Shown one piece after another: positions 50,338 to 58,775 of a stretch of DNA of 64,000 nucleotides; position 1 is the first letter of the stretch, and each line of letters begins with the position of its first letter. Made by a program: the position numbers and the translations under genes. The notes below the pieces were generated by a model, which saw only the letters and a program-made list of their open reading frames with translations, was not told the DNA's origin and searched no databases. The stretch covers positions 1,426,001 to 1,490,000 of the forward strand of contig NZ_CP115175.1 in the NCBI RefSeq assembly GCF_027912415.1, written 5' to 3'. The DNA is from Homoserinibacter sp. YIM 151385 (lineage in GTDB: Bacteria > Actinomycetota > Actinomycetes > Actinomycetales > Microbacteriaceae).

Positions 50338-51081
50338 ATGAACGTCCCGCCCACCTCGCCGATCGCCGTCGTGACCGGCGCGAGCAGCGGCATCGGGGAG
50401 GCGACGGCGCGTCAGCTCGCGGCCGCCGGATTCCACGTCGTCGTCGGAGCACGGCGGCTCGACCGGCTCGAGCGGATCGCCGCGGAGATCGGCGGGACGG
50501 CACTCGAGCTCGACGTCACCGACCCGGAATCGGTCGCGGCGTTCTCCGCCGCGGTCCCGCGCGTCGAGGTGCTCGTCAACAATGCGGGCGGCGCGCTCGG
50601 CGTCGAGCCGGTCGCCGAGTCGGAGCTCGAGACCTGGCGCTGGATGTACGAGGTCAACGTGCTCGGCACGCTCAGCGTGACCAAGACGCTCCTGCCCGCG
50701 CTGATCGCGTCGGGCAACGGCCGGGTCGTGAACATCGGCTCGATCGCGGCGCGCGAGCCGTATCGCGGCGGCGCCGGCTACAACGCCGCGAAGCACGCGG
50801 TGAGCGCGCTCACGCGGGTGCTGCGCATCGAGATGATGGGCGAGCCCGTGCGCGTGACGCAGATCGACCCCGGCATGGCCGAGACCGAGTTCAGCGTCAT
50901 CCGCTTTTCAGGGGATGCGGCACGTGCCGCGTCGGTCTACGACGGCATGGTGCCGCTGACCGCGGAGGACGTCGCCGAGGCGATCGTGTTCGCGGTGACC
51001 CGGCCGCCGCATGTGAACATCGACACGATGCTCATCATGCCCACCGACCAGGTCGCCGCGCAGGTCATCCACCGACGCTGA
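50338..51081 (+). CDS. Short-chain dehydrogenase/reductase (YdfG-like)
   Basis: This encodes 247 residues with GGAAGGAG before the ATG. VTGASSGIGEATARQLAAAG is the NAD(P) motif, NNAG is at about 78-81, and the catalytic Ser and YxxxK are in NIGSIAAREPYRGGAGYNAA followed by K. The motif VVGARRLDRLERIA favours NADP. It resembles serine/3-hydroxy acid dehydrogenases. It may oxidise or reduce a product of the catabolic cluster, but the 250-bp gap upstream and its own RBS mean separate control. Confidence 0.88.
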   Translation: MNVPPTSPIAVVTGASSGIGEATARQLAAAGFHVVVGARRLDRLERIAAEIGGTALELDVTDPESVAAFSAAVPRVEVLVNNAGGALGVEPVAESELETWRWMYEVNVLGTLSVTKTLLPALIASGNGRVVNIGSIAAREPYRGGAGYNAAKHAVSALTRVLRIEMMGEPVRVTQIDPGMAETEFSVIRFSGDAARAASVYDGMVPLTAEDVAEAIVFAVTRPPHVNIDTMLIMPTDQVAAQVIHRR

Positions 51082-51133
51082 GCGCGCACCGTGCAGGGCC
51101 GAGCTCGTCGGCGTCGCCACCCCCGAGTGATCG

Positions 51134-51961
51134 CTATCGGCGCGCCGCCACCGCCGCCGCATTCCCCTCGTGCACGTCCGCGACCCACTCCCACCCCGGC
51201 TTGGGCGCGTCCACCCGCGGATCGGCGATCGCCAGCCCGTCGCGCAGCGCCTCGATGTATGCGCGGTCGAGGGCGATGCGCGCGCGGAGCTCCGCCGCAT
51301 CCCCGGGTGAGCCGTGGCCGGGGACGAACGCGGTGACCTCAGCCGACGCCGCCGCCTGCTCGAGCAGGTCGAGCCCCGCGAGATAGTCGCCGAGCGGGTC
51401 GGCGGCGTCGCCGCGGAGACTCGGCATCGGCACGAGCACGTCGGAGACCAGGTCGCCCGCCACCAGCACGCCGCGCCCCGCGACCAGGAGCGCCGCGTGG
51501 CCCGGCGCGTGCCCGTCGTGCTGGAGCACCCCCGCGCGCGGCCCCGCCCACGGCACCGAGTCGGCACCCGCCGGCAGCGGCTCGAGCAGCCCGAACAGCT
51601 CCGTCGGCACCTCGCCCGCGATCTCCGGCGGCAGGCTCTCCTCGAATTCGGCGAGCCAGTCGGGCCGGGCGCGGAGCGACCGCAGCGCCTCCACCGCACG
51701 CGCCGTGCCGTACCTCGGCGCGGGGCCGAGCCCCGCATCCCAGAGGGCGTGATCCCAGTCGGGATGCGTCGCGAAGCCCGCCACGACCGGGAGGCCGGCC
51801 TCCCCGAGACCGCGGAGGTCGCCCGCGAGGCAGGCGACCTCGGCACGGGTCAGGCCGGGATCGACGAGCAGCACCCCCTCGTCGCCCTCGACGACGGTCG
51901 TGTTCGTCTCGATGCATTCGCTCGCGTGCACGTGCACGCCCTCCGCGACCTTCCGCAGCAT
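51134..51961 (-). CDS. Metallo-beta-lactamase-fold hydrolase
   Basis: This encodes 275 residues. The metal motif reads THPDWDHALWD, that is HxDxDH, where the second His of the usual HxHxDH is replaced by Asp. Further ligands lie in HAPGHAALL, VAGDLVSDVLVP and FVPGHGSPGD. The beginning, VAEGVHVHASECIETNTTVV, is typical of MBL proteins. Substrate unknown. GGAGG lies before the ATG. The His-to-Asp change alters one zinc site and may mean a different metal or a single-metal enzyme. Confidence 0.85.
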   Translation of the reverse strand: MLRKVAEGVHVHASECIETNTTVVEGDEGVLLVDPGLTRAEVACLAGDLRGLGEAGLPVVAGFATHPDWDHALWDAGLGPAPRYGTARAVEALRSLRARPDWLAEFEESLPPEIAGEVPTELFGLLEPLPAGADSVPWAGPRAGVLQHDGHAPGHAALLVAGRGVLVAGDLVSDVLVPMPSLRGDAADPLGDYLAGLDLLEQAAASAEVTAFVPGHGSPGDAAELRARIALDRAYIEALRDGLAIADPRVDAPKPGWEWVADVHEGNAAAVAARR

Positions 51962-52021
51962 CCCGCCGCTCCCTCCTCCGCGTGCGTCAGTGCACGCAGA
52001 ACTCGTCGACCGCGATGCGGG

Positions 52022-52489
52022 TCATGCGCCCGTCCGGAGGTCGTACGTCACCCACGGCGTCGGCGCCGCGACCGAGTCGTAGAGCGCACGCGCGCGGGTG
52101 TTGTCCTCGGCGGTGATCCAGCGGACCAGCGGACGGCCCGCCTCGGCGGCATCCTGCGCGAGGCGCGTGATGAGCGCCCGGGCGGCGCCCGCGCCCCGGT
52201 GGTCGGGATCGACGTAGAGGTCGTCGAGGTAGGTGCCGACGACGCCGGCCGAGGGTCGCGGGAAGGCGCGGTGGTGGGCGAAGCCGATGACGCGCGTCGC
52301 GCCGCCCGCATCCGCGACGGCGACCAGGCCCTCGACCGCGCTGGCCGGGTCCCGCAGCCAGGACCACACGCGATCCACGACCTCCTCGTCCGGCTCGAGC
52401 CGATAGAAGTCGCGGTAGGCGCGGAACAGCTCCCGCCAGCGCGGCTCGTCTCCCGCCTCGACGGCACGGATCTCGATGCTCGCGGTCAC
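52022..52489 (-). CDS. GNAT-family N-acetyltransferase
   Basis: This encodes 155 residues from GTG 52489, 4 nt after the stop of the YCII-like gene. VGTYLDDLYVDPDHRGAGAA gives motif A with the RGxGxA acetyl-CoA loop, and TAEDNTRARALYDSV gives motif B. Substrate unknown. Co-transcribed with the YCII-like gene upstream. Confidence 0.85.
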   Translation of the reverse strand: MTASIEIRAVEAGDEPRWRELFRAYRDFYRLEPDEEVVDRVWSWLRDPASAVEGLVAVADAGGATRVIGFAHHRAFPRPSAGVVGTYLDDLYVDPDHRGAGAARALITRLAQDAAEAGRPLVRWITAEDNTRARALYDSVAAPTPWVTYDLRTGA

Positions 52490-52493
52490 GGTC

Positions 52494-52835
52494 TCAGCGC
52501 TCCGGGTCCGGCATGAACTCGCGCAGCTCCTGCTCGCAGCGGCAGGCGGCCGCGATGCGCGCCGCCCACTCGACGGCCGCCTCTCGCGAAGGCAGGTCGA
52601 GGATCGCGTAGCCGCCCTCGATCCGCGCCGTCTGCGGGTACGTGCCCTCCCGGACGCCGCCCGCGGCATCCACCCGGACCGGCGCGACCGACTCCTCGAT
52701 CCCGCCGCCGAACACGTACACGCCGGCCGCCTTCGCGTCGCGCATCACCGCGTGCGCGTCGTCGGCCGCCTGCCGGAGGTCGACGCCCTCGAGGTCCATC
52801 TCGCCGCTCGGGAACGAGATCAGGTAGTAGGTCAT
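52494..52835 (-). CDS. YCII-related (DGPF-type) domain protein
   Basis: This encodes 113 residues from ATG 52835, with GGAAGGGAG upstream. MTYYLISFPSGEMDLEG, then DAKAAGVYVFGGGIEESVAP and GYAILDLPSREAAVEWAARI follow the ferredoxin-like YCII fold. Many of these sit next to ECF sigma factors; none is present here. Function unknown. Confidence 0.75.
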   Translation of the reverse strand: MTYYLISFPSGEMDLEGVDLRQAADDAHAVMRDAKAAGVYVFGGGIEESVAPVRVDAAGGVREGTYPQTARIEGGYAILDLPSREAAVEWAARIAAACRCEQELREFMPDPER

Positions 52836-52858
52836 GGTGCGGCTCCCTTCCGCCGTCA

Positions 52859-53800
52859 TCATCCTCCTCCGCCCCCGAGTTCCGCGAGCGCCTCCGTCTC
52901 GCTCACGAGGCCGGCCATCGAGCCGACCCGGGCGGCATCGCGCTCGACGACCCGCCGCACCGCGAGCGCGGCGAGCCGCCCGGTCGCCGCCGACTGCCCC
53001 TCACCGCGGGCCTCGCGGAGCTCGCCGGTGCGCCGATTCAGCGCGGCGACGCGCCAGGCCGAGCCGCCGAGGTGCGGCGCCCGGCGCACGACCGCGGCGC
53101 CGACCGCGCCCGGCAGGTGGGCCGCGACTCCGAGCGCCGCGGTCGAGACACGGCTGTCGAGCGCGAGCCAGCTGCGGATGCGGAGCCCGCTCGCGTGACC
53201 GAGCAGCAGCTGGTCGGGGAAGTCGGCGCGCAGATGGATGCGGCGGCCGCGCCCGTCGGGCATGCGGCGGCGGCGCACGAGGTTCCGGAGCGTCCCGCCT
53301 TCGACCGGATCGTGGATCGCCGCGCCGAGCAGACCGGCAGTCCACTCGACCGCGGCCGGGCCGTGCCGTTCACCCGAGCCGAGCATGACGGCCACGTCGA
53401 TCTCGTCGCCCTGACGCGCATCGAGCGCCGCCGCGAGGATCGTGCTCAGCCCGGGGGCGATGCCCGCACCGAGGACGACCCGGGCGTCGGGCGGCACCGC
53501 CTCGGCGAGGGCATCGAGGTAGGCGGCGGTCGCCGAGATGTCGACGAGGGCGGCCTGGTCGGCGACCGCACCGATCCGCGCGTCCTCGACACCGGAGGCG
53601 TTGAGGACCGCGGCGTATTCGCCGGATGCGGCCGCGGCGTGCAGACGACGACGCCCCTCCGGCGCGCCGAGGTCGATGCGGAGCCGCTCGTCCGCCGCAG
53701 TCCGGCTCCCCTCCGCGACCTCCCATGCGACTGCTCGAAGTGCCGTGACGGCAGCACGTCCGACCGCGCCGCGCGCGCCGAGGACGAGCGCGCGGCTCAT
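52859..53800 (-). CDS. Saccharopine dehydrogenase-like NAD(P)-binding oxidoreductase
   Basis: This encodes 313 residues. ALVLGARGAVGRAAVTALRA is the Rossmann motif, VLNASGVEDARIGAVADQAA and VVLGAGIAPGLSTILAAALD are typical of saccharopine dehydrogenase-like proteins. The ATG overlaps the stop of a 53-residue gene. With that gene it lies opposite a TetR regulator, so it is probably the regulated target. Substrate unknown. Confidence 0.75.
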   Translation of the reverse strand: MSRALVLGARGAVGRAAVTALRAVAWEVAEGSRTAADERLRIDLGAPEGRRRLHAAAASGEYAAVLNASGVEDARIGAVADQAALVDISATAAYLDALAEAVPPDARVVLGAGIAPGLSTILAAALDARQGDEIDVAVMLGSGERHGPAAVEWTAGLLGAAIHDPVEGGTLRNLVRRRRMPDGRGRRIHLRADFPDQLLLGHASGLRIRSWLALDSRVSTAALGVAAHLPGAVGAAVVRRAPHLGGSAWRVAALNRRTGELREARGEGQSAATGRLAALAVRRVVERDAARVGSMAGLVSETEALAELGGGGG

Positions 53801-53958
53801 CGGAGGCACCGCTCTGCGGCACGCGCGGACCGCTGCACGACCCGAGCGGCGACCCGCGGGGGCGTCCGGATCGTCACGAGCGGGGCGACCGGCACGACGA
53901 GCGTGCGGATCGCGAGCCAGGTCGCGAGGAGGCGGGCGGCGAGCGGCACCGGCGGCAT
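53797..53958 (-). CDS. 53-residue basic hydrophobic protein upstream of the oxidoreductase
   Basis: It reads MPPVPLAARLLATWLAIRTL and continues with a hydrophobic stretch and a basic tail; the whole has 11 Arg. GGAG lies 6 nt before the ATG, and the stop overlaps the next ATG (ATGA). Packing and RBS support translation. It may be a small membrane protein or mainly serve translational coupling. Confidence 0.5.
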   Translation of the reverse strand: MPPVPLAARLLATWLAIRTLVVPVAPLVTIRTPPRVAARVVQRSARAAERCLR

Positions 53959-53967
53959 CGAGAACTC

Positions 53968-54042
53968 CAAACGTTCGGTTGGACCTCGATGCTAGGCCGC
54001 GCCGTCCTGAACCGCAAACGGATGTTTGGAATCGCCTAGGCT
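53968..54042. promoter_or_regulatory. Divergent promoter region with TetR operator candidates
   Basis: CCAAACGTTCGGTTGG at 53968-53983 is an inverted repeat with CCAA/TTGG ends, and CAAACGGATGTTTGG at 54016-54030 is a second similar site. TAGGCT at 54037-54042 is 7 nt before the TetR ATG; on the other strand TAGCAT lies 30 nt or so before the 53-residue gene. Both promoters could be covered by the TetR protein. Confidence 0.6.
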
Positions 54043-54049
54043 GGCCGGC

Positions 54050-54637
54050 ATGGCATGGGACACCGAGGCGACGAGGCGCAAGCTCCTCGCGGCGGGCGCG
54101 CGCCAGTTCGCCGCCCACGGCCTCGCGGGCGCGCGCATCGACGCGATCGGCCGGGACGCCGGCGTCAACAAGGAGCGCATCTACCGCTACTTCGGCGACA
54201 AGGAGCGGTTCTTCGGCGCGGTCCTTGCCGAGGAGCTGCGCGGCATCCTCGACGGCATCCATCTCGAGGGTGAGGGCCCCGTGGCTCTCGCCGGCTTCGC
54301 GCGGGAGCTCCTCGCCCGCTGCGCCCGGCACCCCGAGCTCGGCCGCCTGCTCGGCTGGGAGAGCCTCGAACTCGATCGGCCGGCCGCTGCGGAGACGCGC
54401 CGCGAGATCTGCGCGGACGTCGCCGGCCGCATCCGCGCATCCCTGCCGGGCATCTCGCGCGAGACCGCCGAGCAGCTGCTCCTCTCGACGATCGTGCTCG
54501 CGACGGGCGTCGACTCGCTGGTCCGCATCGCCGACACCGTGCTCGGCTCGCCTGCGCAGCACGAGGCGAGGGCCGCCGAGGTCGTCGTGCACGTCGAGGC
54601 GCTCGCGGCGAGCGCGCAGGCGGCCGCGAACCGGTAG
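54050..54637 (+). CDS. TetR/AcrR-family transcriptional regulator
   Basis: This encodes 195 residues. TRRKLLAAGARQFAAHGLAG, ARIDAIGRDAGVNKERIYRY and FGDKERFFGAVL form the TetR helix-turn-helix (about 10-60). The C-terminal ligand domain has no recognisable family. ATG 54050 is chosen because TAGGCT lies 7 nt upstream, the leaderless spacing seen elsewhere here. It is divergent from the oxidoreductase operon, which it probably represses. Confidence 0.9.
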   Translation: MAWDTEATRRKLLAAGARQFAAHGLAGARIDAIGRDAGVNKERIYRYFGDKERFFGAVLAEELRGILDGIHLEGEGPVALAGFARELLARCARHPELGRLLGWESLELDRPAAAETRREICADVAGRIRASLPGISRETAEQLLLSTIVLATGVDSLVRIADTVLGSPAQHEARAAEVVVHVEALAASAQAAANR

Positions 54638-54660
54638 GCGATGCCGCGGCGCGCACTGCG

Positions 54661-54715
54661 GCGGACATCCGCCCCGATCCGGCTCGGATCCGGGCAGATC
54701 GGCCCGAATGTCCGC
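54661..54715. repeat. Inverted repeat between convergent genes (terminator-like)
   Basis: GCGGACAT (54661-54668) is complementary to ATGTCCGC (54708-54715), with inner arms GATCCGG...CCGGATC-like around CTCG. It lies between the ends of tetR (54637) and the flavodoxin-like gene (54802) and probably serves as a two-way terminator. It resembles the AGACATGTCT elements in plan but not in sequence. Confidence 0.55.
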
Positions 54716-54801
54716 GCGACAGCACGGCGCGGGTCAGGGAGCCCGCGCGAGTACGCCCCGAGGCCAGGGGGCCCAGGGTCCCAGACGGGCGGGGGATGCG
54801 G

Positions 54802-55410
54802 TCAGCCCGCGGGGTACGGCGCCTGGCGCAGGATCCCCGCGAGGTGGGCGGCGTTCGCGGCGGCCGTCCTCGTCGTGCCGGCGGTCGCCTCGGGGGTGCC
54901 GTCGAGATCCTGGTAGTCGCGCGAGCCCATCGCCTCGTCGTTCCAGTAGGTGCAGCCCTGCGCGGGGATCGAGTAGCCGACGTCGTCGAGCGCCTGGAAG
55001 ACGTCGGCGACGATCTTGTGCGCGCCGTCCTCGTTGCCGACGACGCCGACGATCGCGACCTTGCCGAAGAGGCCGGGACGCCCCTCCTCGTCCGTCTCGG
55101 AGAGCTCGGCGTCGAGCCGCTCGAGCACCCGTGCGGCGACGCTCGTCGGGTGCCCCATCCAGGTCGGGGTCGTGAGCACGAGGATGTCGGCGGCGCGCAC
55201 CCGGTCCCGGATCTCGGGCCAGGCATCCCCCTCGCCCATGTCGTCCTCGACGCCGGGCTTCACGTCGTGGTCGACGACGCGGATCGCCTCCCCGGTCACG
55301 CCGTGACCCCGGAGCTCGGCGAGGAGCTGGGTGGCGAGGAGCTCGCTCGAGGAGCGCTCCGGCGAGGGCTTCAGCGTGCAGACGAGGGCGACGGCGGTGA
55401 GATCGGTCAT
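54802..55410 (-). CDS. Flavodoxin/NADPH-dependent FMN reductase-like protein
   Basis: This encodes 202 residues from ATG 55410. VALVCTLKPSPERSSSELLA matches the FMN phosphate loop, and ADILVLTTPTWMGHPTSVAA with GLFGKVAIVGVVGNEDGAHK are conserved in flavoprotein reductases of the WrbA/NQO type. It probably reduces quinones or azo/nitro compounds using FMN. Confidence 0.8.
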   Translation of the reverse strand: MTDLTAVALVCTLKPSPERSSSELLATQLLAELRGHGVTGEAIRVVDHDVKPGVEDDMGEGDAWPEIRDRVRAADILVLTTPTWMGHPTSVAARVLERLDAELSETDEEGRPGLFGKVAIVGVVGNEDGAHKIVADVFQALDDVGYSIPAQGCTYWNDEAMGSRDYQDLDGTPEATAGTTRTAAANAAHLAGILRQAPYPAG

Positions 55411-55699
55411 GCGGTCATGCTCCTCGCGCAGCCCCGGCGCGCCGCTCGCTCCCACCCTGCGGAGACCGGCCTCCCAGCCCGCACGGAGGGACCCCCGTGT
55501 CCCCCGTTGTCTGTGCGTAAGCATGAAGTCTTGAAGCCGTCTCAACTCAGGCGTACCGTGGATCCCGGATCAGGACGTCGTCTCAGCGTTTCGGGTCGCT
55601 GGAGCGACACCTGGATTTCCCGGCGCGGCCCCCTGGCCCCGGATCAGGGTAAGGGGCTCTCAGGGGGCCGCGCCCCTATCTCCCCGCCCGCGTGCGCGC

Positions 55700-56785
55700 C
55701 TACGCGATCGTCGTGCCGAACAGCAGCCCGAGCAGGTACGTCGCCCCGGCCGCCCCCAGCCCGATCCCGAGCTGGCGCAGCGCCCGCCGCAACGGCGAGG
55801 CACCCGAGAGCAGGCCGACGATCGCCCCCGTGCCGAGCAGCGCGACGCCGACGAGGGATGCCGCGATCACCACGGCGGCCACGCCGGACGCGCCCAGCAG
55901 GTACGGCAGCACGGGGATGAGCGCGCCCGAGGCGAAGAAGCAGAAGCTCGACAGCGCCGCACCCCACGCCGAGCCGAGCGCCTCGTGCGGGTCGACGCCG
56001 GAGGCCTCCACGTCGTCCGAGTCGAGGTGCAGGGTCGCGAGGACGCGCGCCGCGTGCTCGGCCGCCGCCGCCTCGCCCATGCCGCGCGCCCGGTAGACGA
56101 GCGCGAGCTCGTTCGCGTCGACGTCGAGGTGCGGCAGCGCCGACTGCGCCTCCGGGTCGGGGCGCGACGCGTCGAGCAGCTCGCGCTGGGAGCGCACCGA
56201 GACGTACTCCCCCGCGCCCATCGAGAGGGCGCCCGCGAGGAGGCCGGCGATGCCGGTGAAGAGGACGGTCTGCGGCGAGACGCCGGTGGCGCCGATGCCG
56301 AGCACGAGCGCGAGGTTCGAGACGAGTCCGTCGTTCGCACCGAAGACGGCCGCGCGGAAGGTGCCCGAGAGCCGCTCGCGACCCCGCGCCGCGAGCCCGC
56401 GCACCACCTCCCCGTGGATCGCCTCGTCGGCCGCCATCGTCTCCGTCGCGTCCTCGTCCCGCTCGTAGGGCGAGCGCGCCTCGGCCCGCTGCGCGAGCGC
56501 GAGCACGAAGACCGAGCCGAAGCCGCGGGCGAGGAGGGTGAGGATGCGGGTCCGCAGCGCGACGGGCCGAGGCCGCCCCACGCGGTCGCCGAGCAGCGCG
56601 AGCCAGTGCGCCTCGTGGCGCCCCTCCGCCTCGGCGAGCGCGAGCAGGATCTGCCGCTCCTCGCCGCTGCGGCGCTCCGCGAGCTCGCGGTAGACGGCGG
56701 CCTCGGCGCGCTCGTCGGCGAGGTACTGCCGCCAGCGGCGGAGCTGCCGCGGGGTCGCGGTCGGCGCGGGCCGCTCGGAGGTCAC
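55700..56785 (-). CDS. VIT1/CCC1-family transporter with N-terminal ferritin-like domain
   Basis: This encodes 361 residues from GTG 56785. Residues about 15-145 are a ferritin/rubrerythrin-like four-helix domain (YLADERAEAAVYRELAERRS, EAEGRHEAHW, AADEAIHGEVVRGL) that can bind Fe. The rest is the VIT1/CCC1 membrane domain with FRAAVFGANDGLVSNLALVL and MGAGEYVSVRSQREL, and four or five TM helices. Such proteins move Fe2+ or Mn2+ across membranes. CAGAAT lies 6 nt before the start. Confidence 0.92.
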   Translation of the reverse strand: MTSERPAPTATPRQLRRWRQYLADERAEAAVYRELAERRSGEERQILLALAEAEGRHEAHWLALLGDRVGRPRPVALRTRILTLLARGFGSVFVLALAQRAEARSPYERDEDATETMAADEAIHGEVVRGLAARGRERLSGTFRAAVFGANDGLVSNLALVLGIGATGVSPQTVLFTGIAGLLAGALSMGAGEYVSVRSQRELLDASRPDPEAQSALPHLDVDANELALVYRARGMGEAAAAEHAARVLATLHLDSDDVEASGVDPHEALGSAWGAALSSFCFFASGALIPVLPYLLGASGVAAVVIAASLVGVALLGTGAIVGLLSGASPLRRALRQLGIGLGAAGATYLLGLLFGTTIA

Positions 56786-56804
56786 GCCCCCATTCTGCCG
56801 TGCC

Positions 56805-57737
56805 TCAGCGTGCGGGCGTGAAGCGCAGACCCCAGGAGCCCGACCAGGCCTCGCCCTCCTCCAGCCACACGAGGCCCTCGCCGGAGTTGAGCGCGTCGGG
56901 CGGGGCGGTCATCGGCTCGACCGCGACCGCCCAGCCGACCCGGCCGCCCGCATCCGCCTTCGGGAAGTCGCGGCCCGGCATCCCCGGCACCGCGGTGAAG
57001 ACCTGGACATAGCGCCAGTCGGCGTCCTGGAGGAGCTCGAGGCTCGCGCCGTCGGGGGCGTCGAGCCGCGCGCTCGCGCCGTCGACGTGCGCGACACCCC
57101 GGTAGGCGGTGTCGAGCACGAGGTCGCCGATGCGCGGTCCGTGCCGGAGATCCTCGGGCGCCCCGTCGACGGGGGCCGTGCCGGTCGGGTCGAGGACCTC
57201 GTCGACCAGGTAGTGCTCGTCGGCATGGACGGTCAGCCGCAGCTCCTCGACGGGGATGTCGCCGATGCGGAGGTACGGGTGCGTGCCGACCGCCCAGGGC
57301 GCGCGGCCGCGGCCGACATTGCGGACGCCGTGCTCGACGCGGAGGCCGTCGGGGCGGAGCTCGTAGCGGACCGTCGTCGCGAGCGAGAACGGCCAGCCGT
57401 GCTGCGGCGGGATGAGCGCGCCGAGCACGACATGCGACTCGCCGCGCTCGAGGATCGCGTACTCCTCGTGGCGGAGGAGGCCGTGGAGCGCGCCGCCGCG
57501 AGCCGGCTCCGAGATGTCGAGCTGCTGCACCGCGCCGTCGAGCTCCCAGCGGCCCGCGCGCACGCGGTTCGGCCAGGGCGCGAGCACCATGCCGGAGCAG
57601 AGCGCGGGCGGCTCGCCCTCCGCGATCGGCTCGGTGAGGTGGATGCCGCCGATGCGGAGCCCCGCGAGGACGGCCGCGACCGTCCCGATGACGGCCTCGG
57701 CATCCCCGAGACGCAGCTCGATCCGCTCGCCGATCAT
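56805..57737 (-). CDS. Aldose 1-epimerase family protein (copy 1)
   Basis: This encodes 310 residues. APWPNRVRAGRW, ALHGLLRHEEYAI, and WAVGTHPYLRIGD provide the Arg, His and His of the galactose mutarotase active site, and EPMTAPPDALNSGEGLVWLE near the C-terminus provides the Glu. Its ATG overlaps the stop of copy 2 as ATGA. Copies 1 and 2 share the whole fold and motifs. They lie near galT and galK, so sugar use is the likely role. Confidence 0.9.
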   Translation of the reverse strand: MIGERIELRLGDAEAVIGTVAAVLAGLRIGGIHLTEPIAEGEPPALCSGMVLAPWPNRVRAGRWELDGAVQQLDISEPARGGALHGLLRHEEYAILERGESHVVLGALIPPQHGWPFSLATTVRYELRPDGLRVEHGVRNVGRGRAPWAVGTHPYLRIGDIPVEELRLTVHADEHYLVDEVLDPTGTAPVDGAPEDLRHGPRIGDLVLDTAYRGVAHVDGASARLDAPDGASLELLQDADWRYVQVFTAVPGMPGRDFPKADAGGRVGWAVAVEPMTAPPDALNSGEGLVWLEEGEAWSGSWGLRFTPAR

Positions 57738-58723
57738 CGTGCGGCCCCCTCCTCGTCGGCGCCGGCGGCGCCGGTCGTCTCGGCGGCCGGCAGGTGCCGG
57801 ATCCCCCAGCTGGTCTCGTGCTCGGCGCCCGGCTCGATCCAGACGAGCCCCTCCCCCGAGTTGAGGGCGTCGGGGGCCGCGCTCATCGGCTCGAGCGCGA
57901 TCGCGAGCCGCGGCCCGCCGCCCGCCTCGTCGGGCCAGCCGCGGAAGGTGTACGCCTGCAGCCACGACATGCCGGGCCCCTGCCAGAGCACCGTCGCCGA
58001 GCCGTCCGGGGCGGTGAGGCGCGCGACCTCGGTGCGCGCCGCATCCCCGTCGAGCTCGACCCGGTAGGCGGTGTTGAGCTCGAGCTGGGATGCCGGATGC
58101 GGCTCGCGCAGGTCGAGCGCCGTGCCCTCGACCGGGACCTCGCGCACGGGCAGCAGCCGCTCGTCGAGCTCGAGCGCGCTGCCGCCGCGGATCGCGACCG
58201 AGAGCTGCTCGCTCGGCGTCTCGCCGACGCGGAGGTACGGATGCGCGCCCACCGCCCAGGGCGCGGGCTCGGCGCCGAGGTTGCGGGCGCGGTGCGTGAC
58301 CCGGATGCCGTCGGGCTCGATCGCGTAGACGACCCGCGTCTCGAGGGCGAAGGGCCAGCCCTGCTGCGGCGCGATGAGGGCGCCGAGCTCGAGCTCGCCG
58401 GGCCGCTGCGCGAGGAGGCGGTAGGGGGTGTTGCGGAGGAGGCCGTGGGAGGCGCAGCCCGACTTCGGCTCGGTGACCGCGAGGCGGAGCTCCTCGCCCG
58501 CGTGCGTCCAGCGCGCATCCCGCACGCGGTTCGGCCAGGGCGCGAGCACGATGCCGCAGCCGCCCGGCGGGAGCGCGTCGCGCGGCACCGTCTCGGTGAT
58601 GCGGACGCCGCCGACGCGTGCCTCGCGGAGCACCGCCCCGACGCTCCCCACCTCGATGCGCACGTGCCCGTCGTCGAGGACGTGCTGGTCGCCGCTGACC
58701 GCAATCGGTTCCGTTCCCGTCAC
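57734..58723 (-). CDS. Aldose 1-epimerase family protein (copy 2)
   Basis: This encodes 329 residues from GTG 58723, fixed by TAGAGT 7 nt upstream. Same active-site blocks as copy 1: APWPNRVRDARW, ASHGLLRNTPYRL, WAVGAHPYLRVGE and EPMSAAPDALNSGEGLVWIE. The C-terminal tail (AAETTGAAGADEEGAAR) is unlike copy 1. Two tandem mutarotases suggest two sugar substrates or a recent duplication. First gene of the pair's operon. Confidence 0.9.
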   Translation of the reverse strand: MTGTEPIAVSGDQHVLDDGHVRIEVGSVGAVLREARVGGVRITETVPRDALPPGGCGIVLAPWPNRVRDARWTHAGEELRLAVTEPKSGCASHGLLRNTPYRLLAQRPGELELGALIAPQQGWPFALETRVVYAIEPDGIRVTHRARNLGAEPAPWAVGAHPYLRVGETPSEQLSVAIRGGSALELDERLLPVREVPVEGTALDLREPHPASQLELNTAYRVELDGDAARTEVARLTAPDGSATVLWQGPGMSWLQAYTFRGWPDEAGGGPRLAIALEPMSAAPDALNSGEGLVWIEPGAEHETSWGIRHLPAAETTGAAGADEEGAAR

Positions 58724-58775
58724 GCGCGCCACTCTAGCCGCGCCCGGCGCCCCCTCCCCTCCGCCCCATCGCCAG

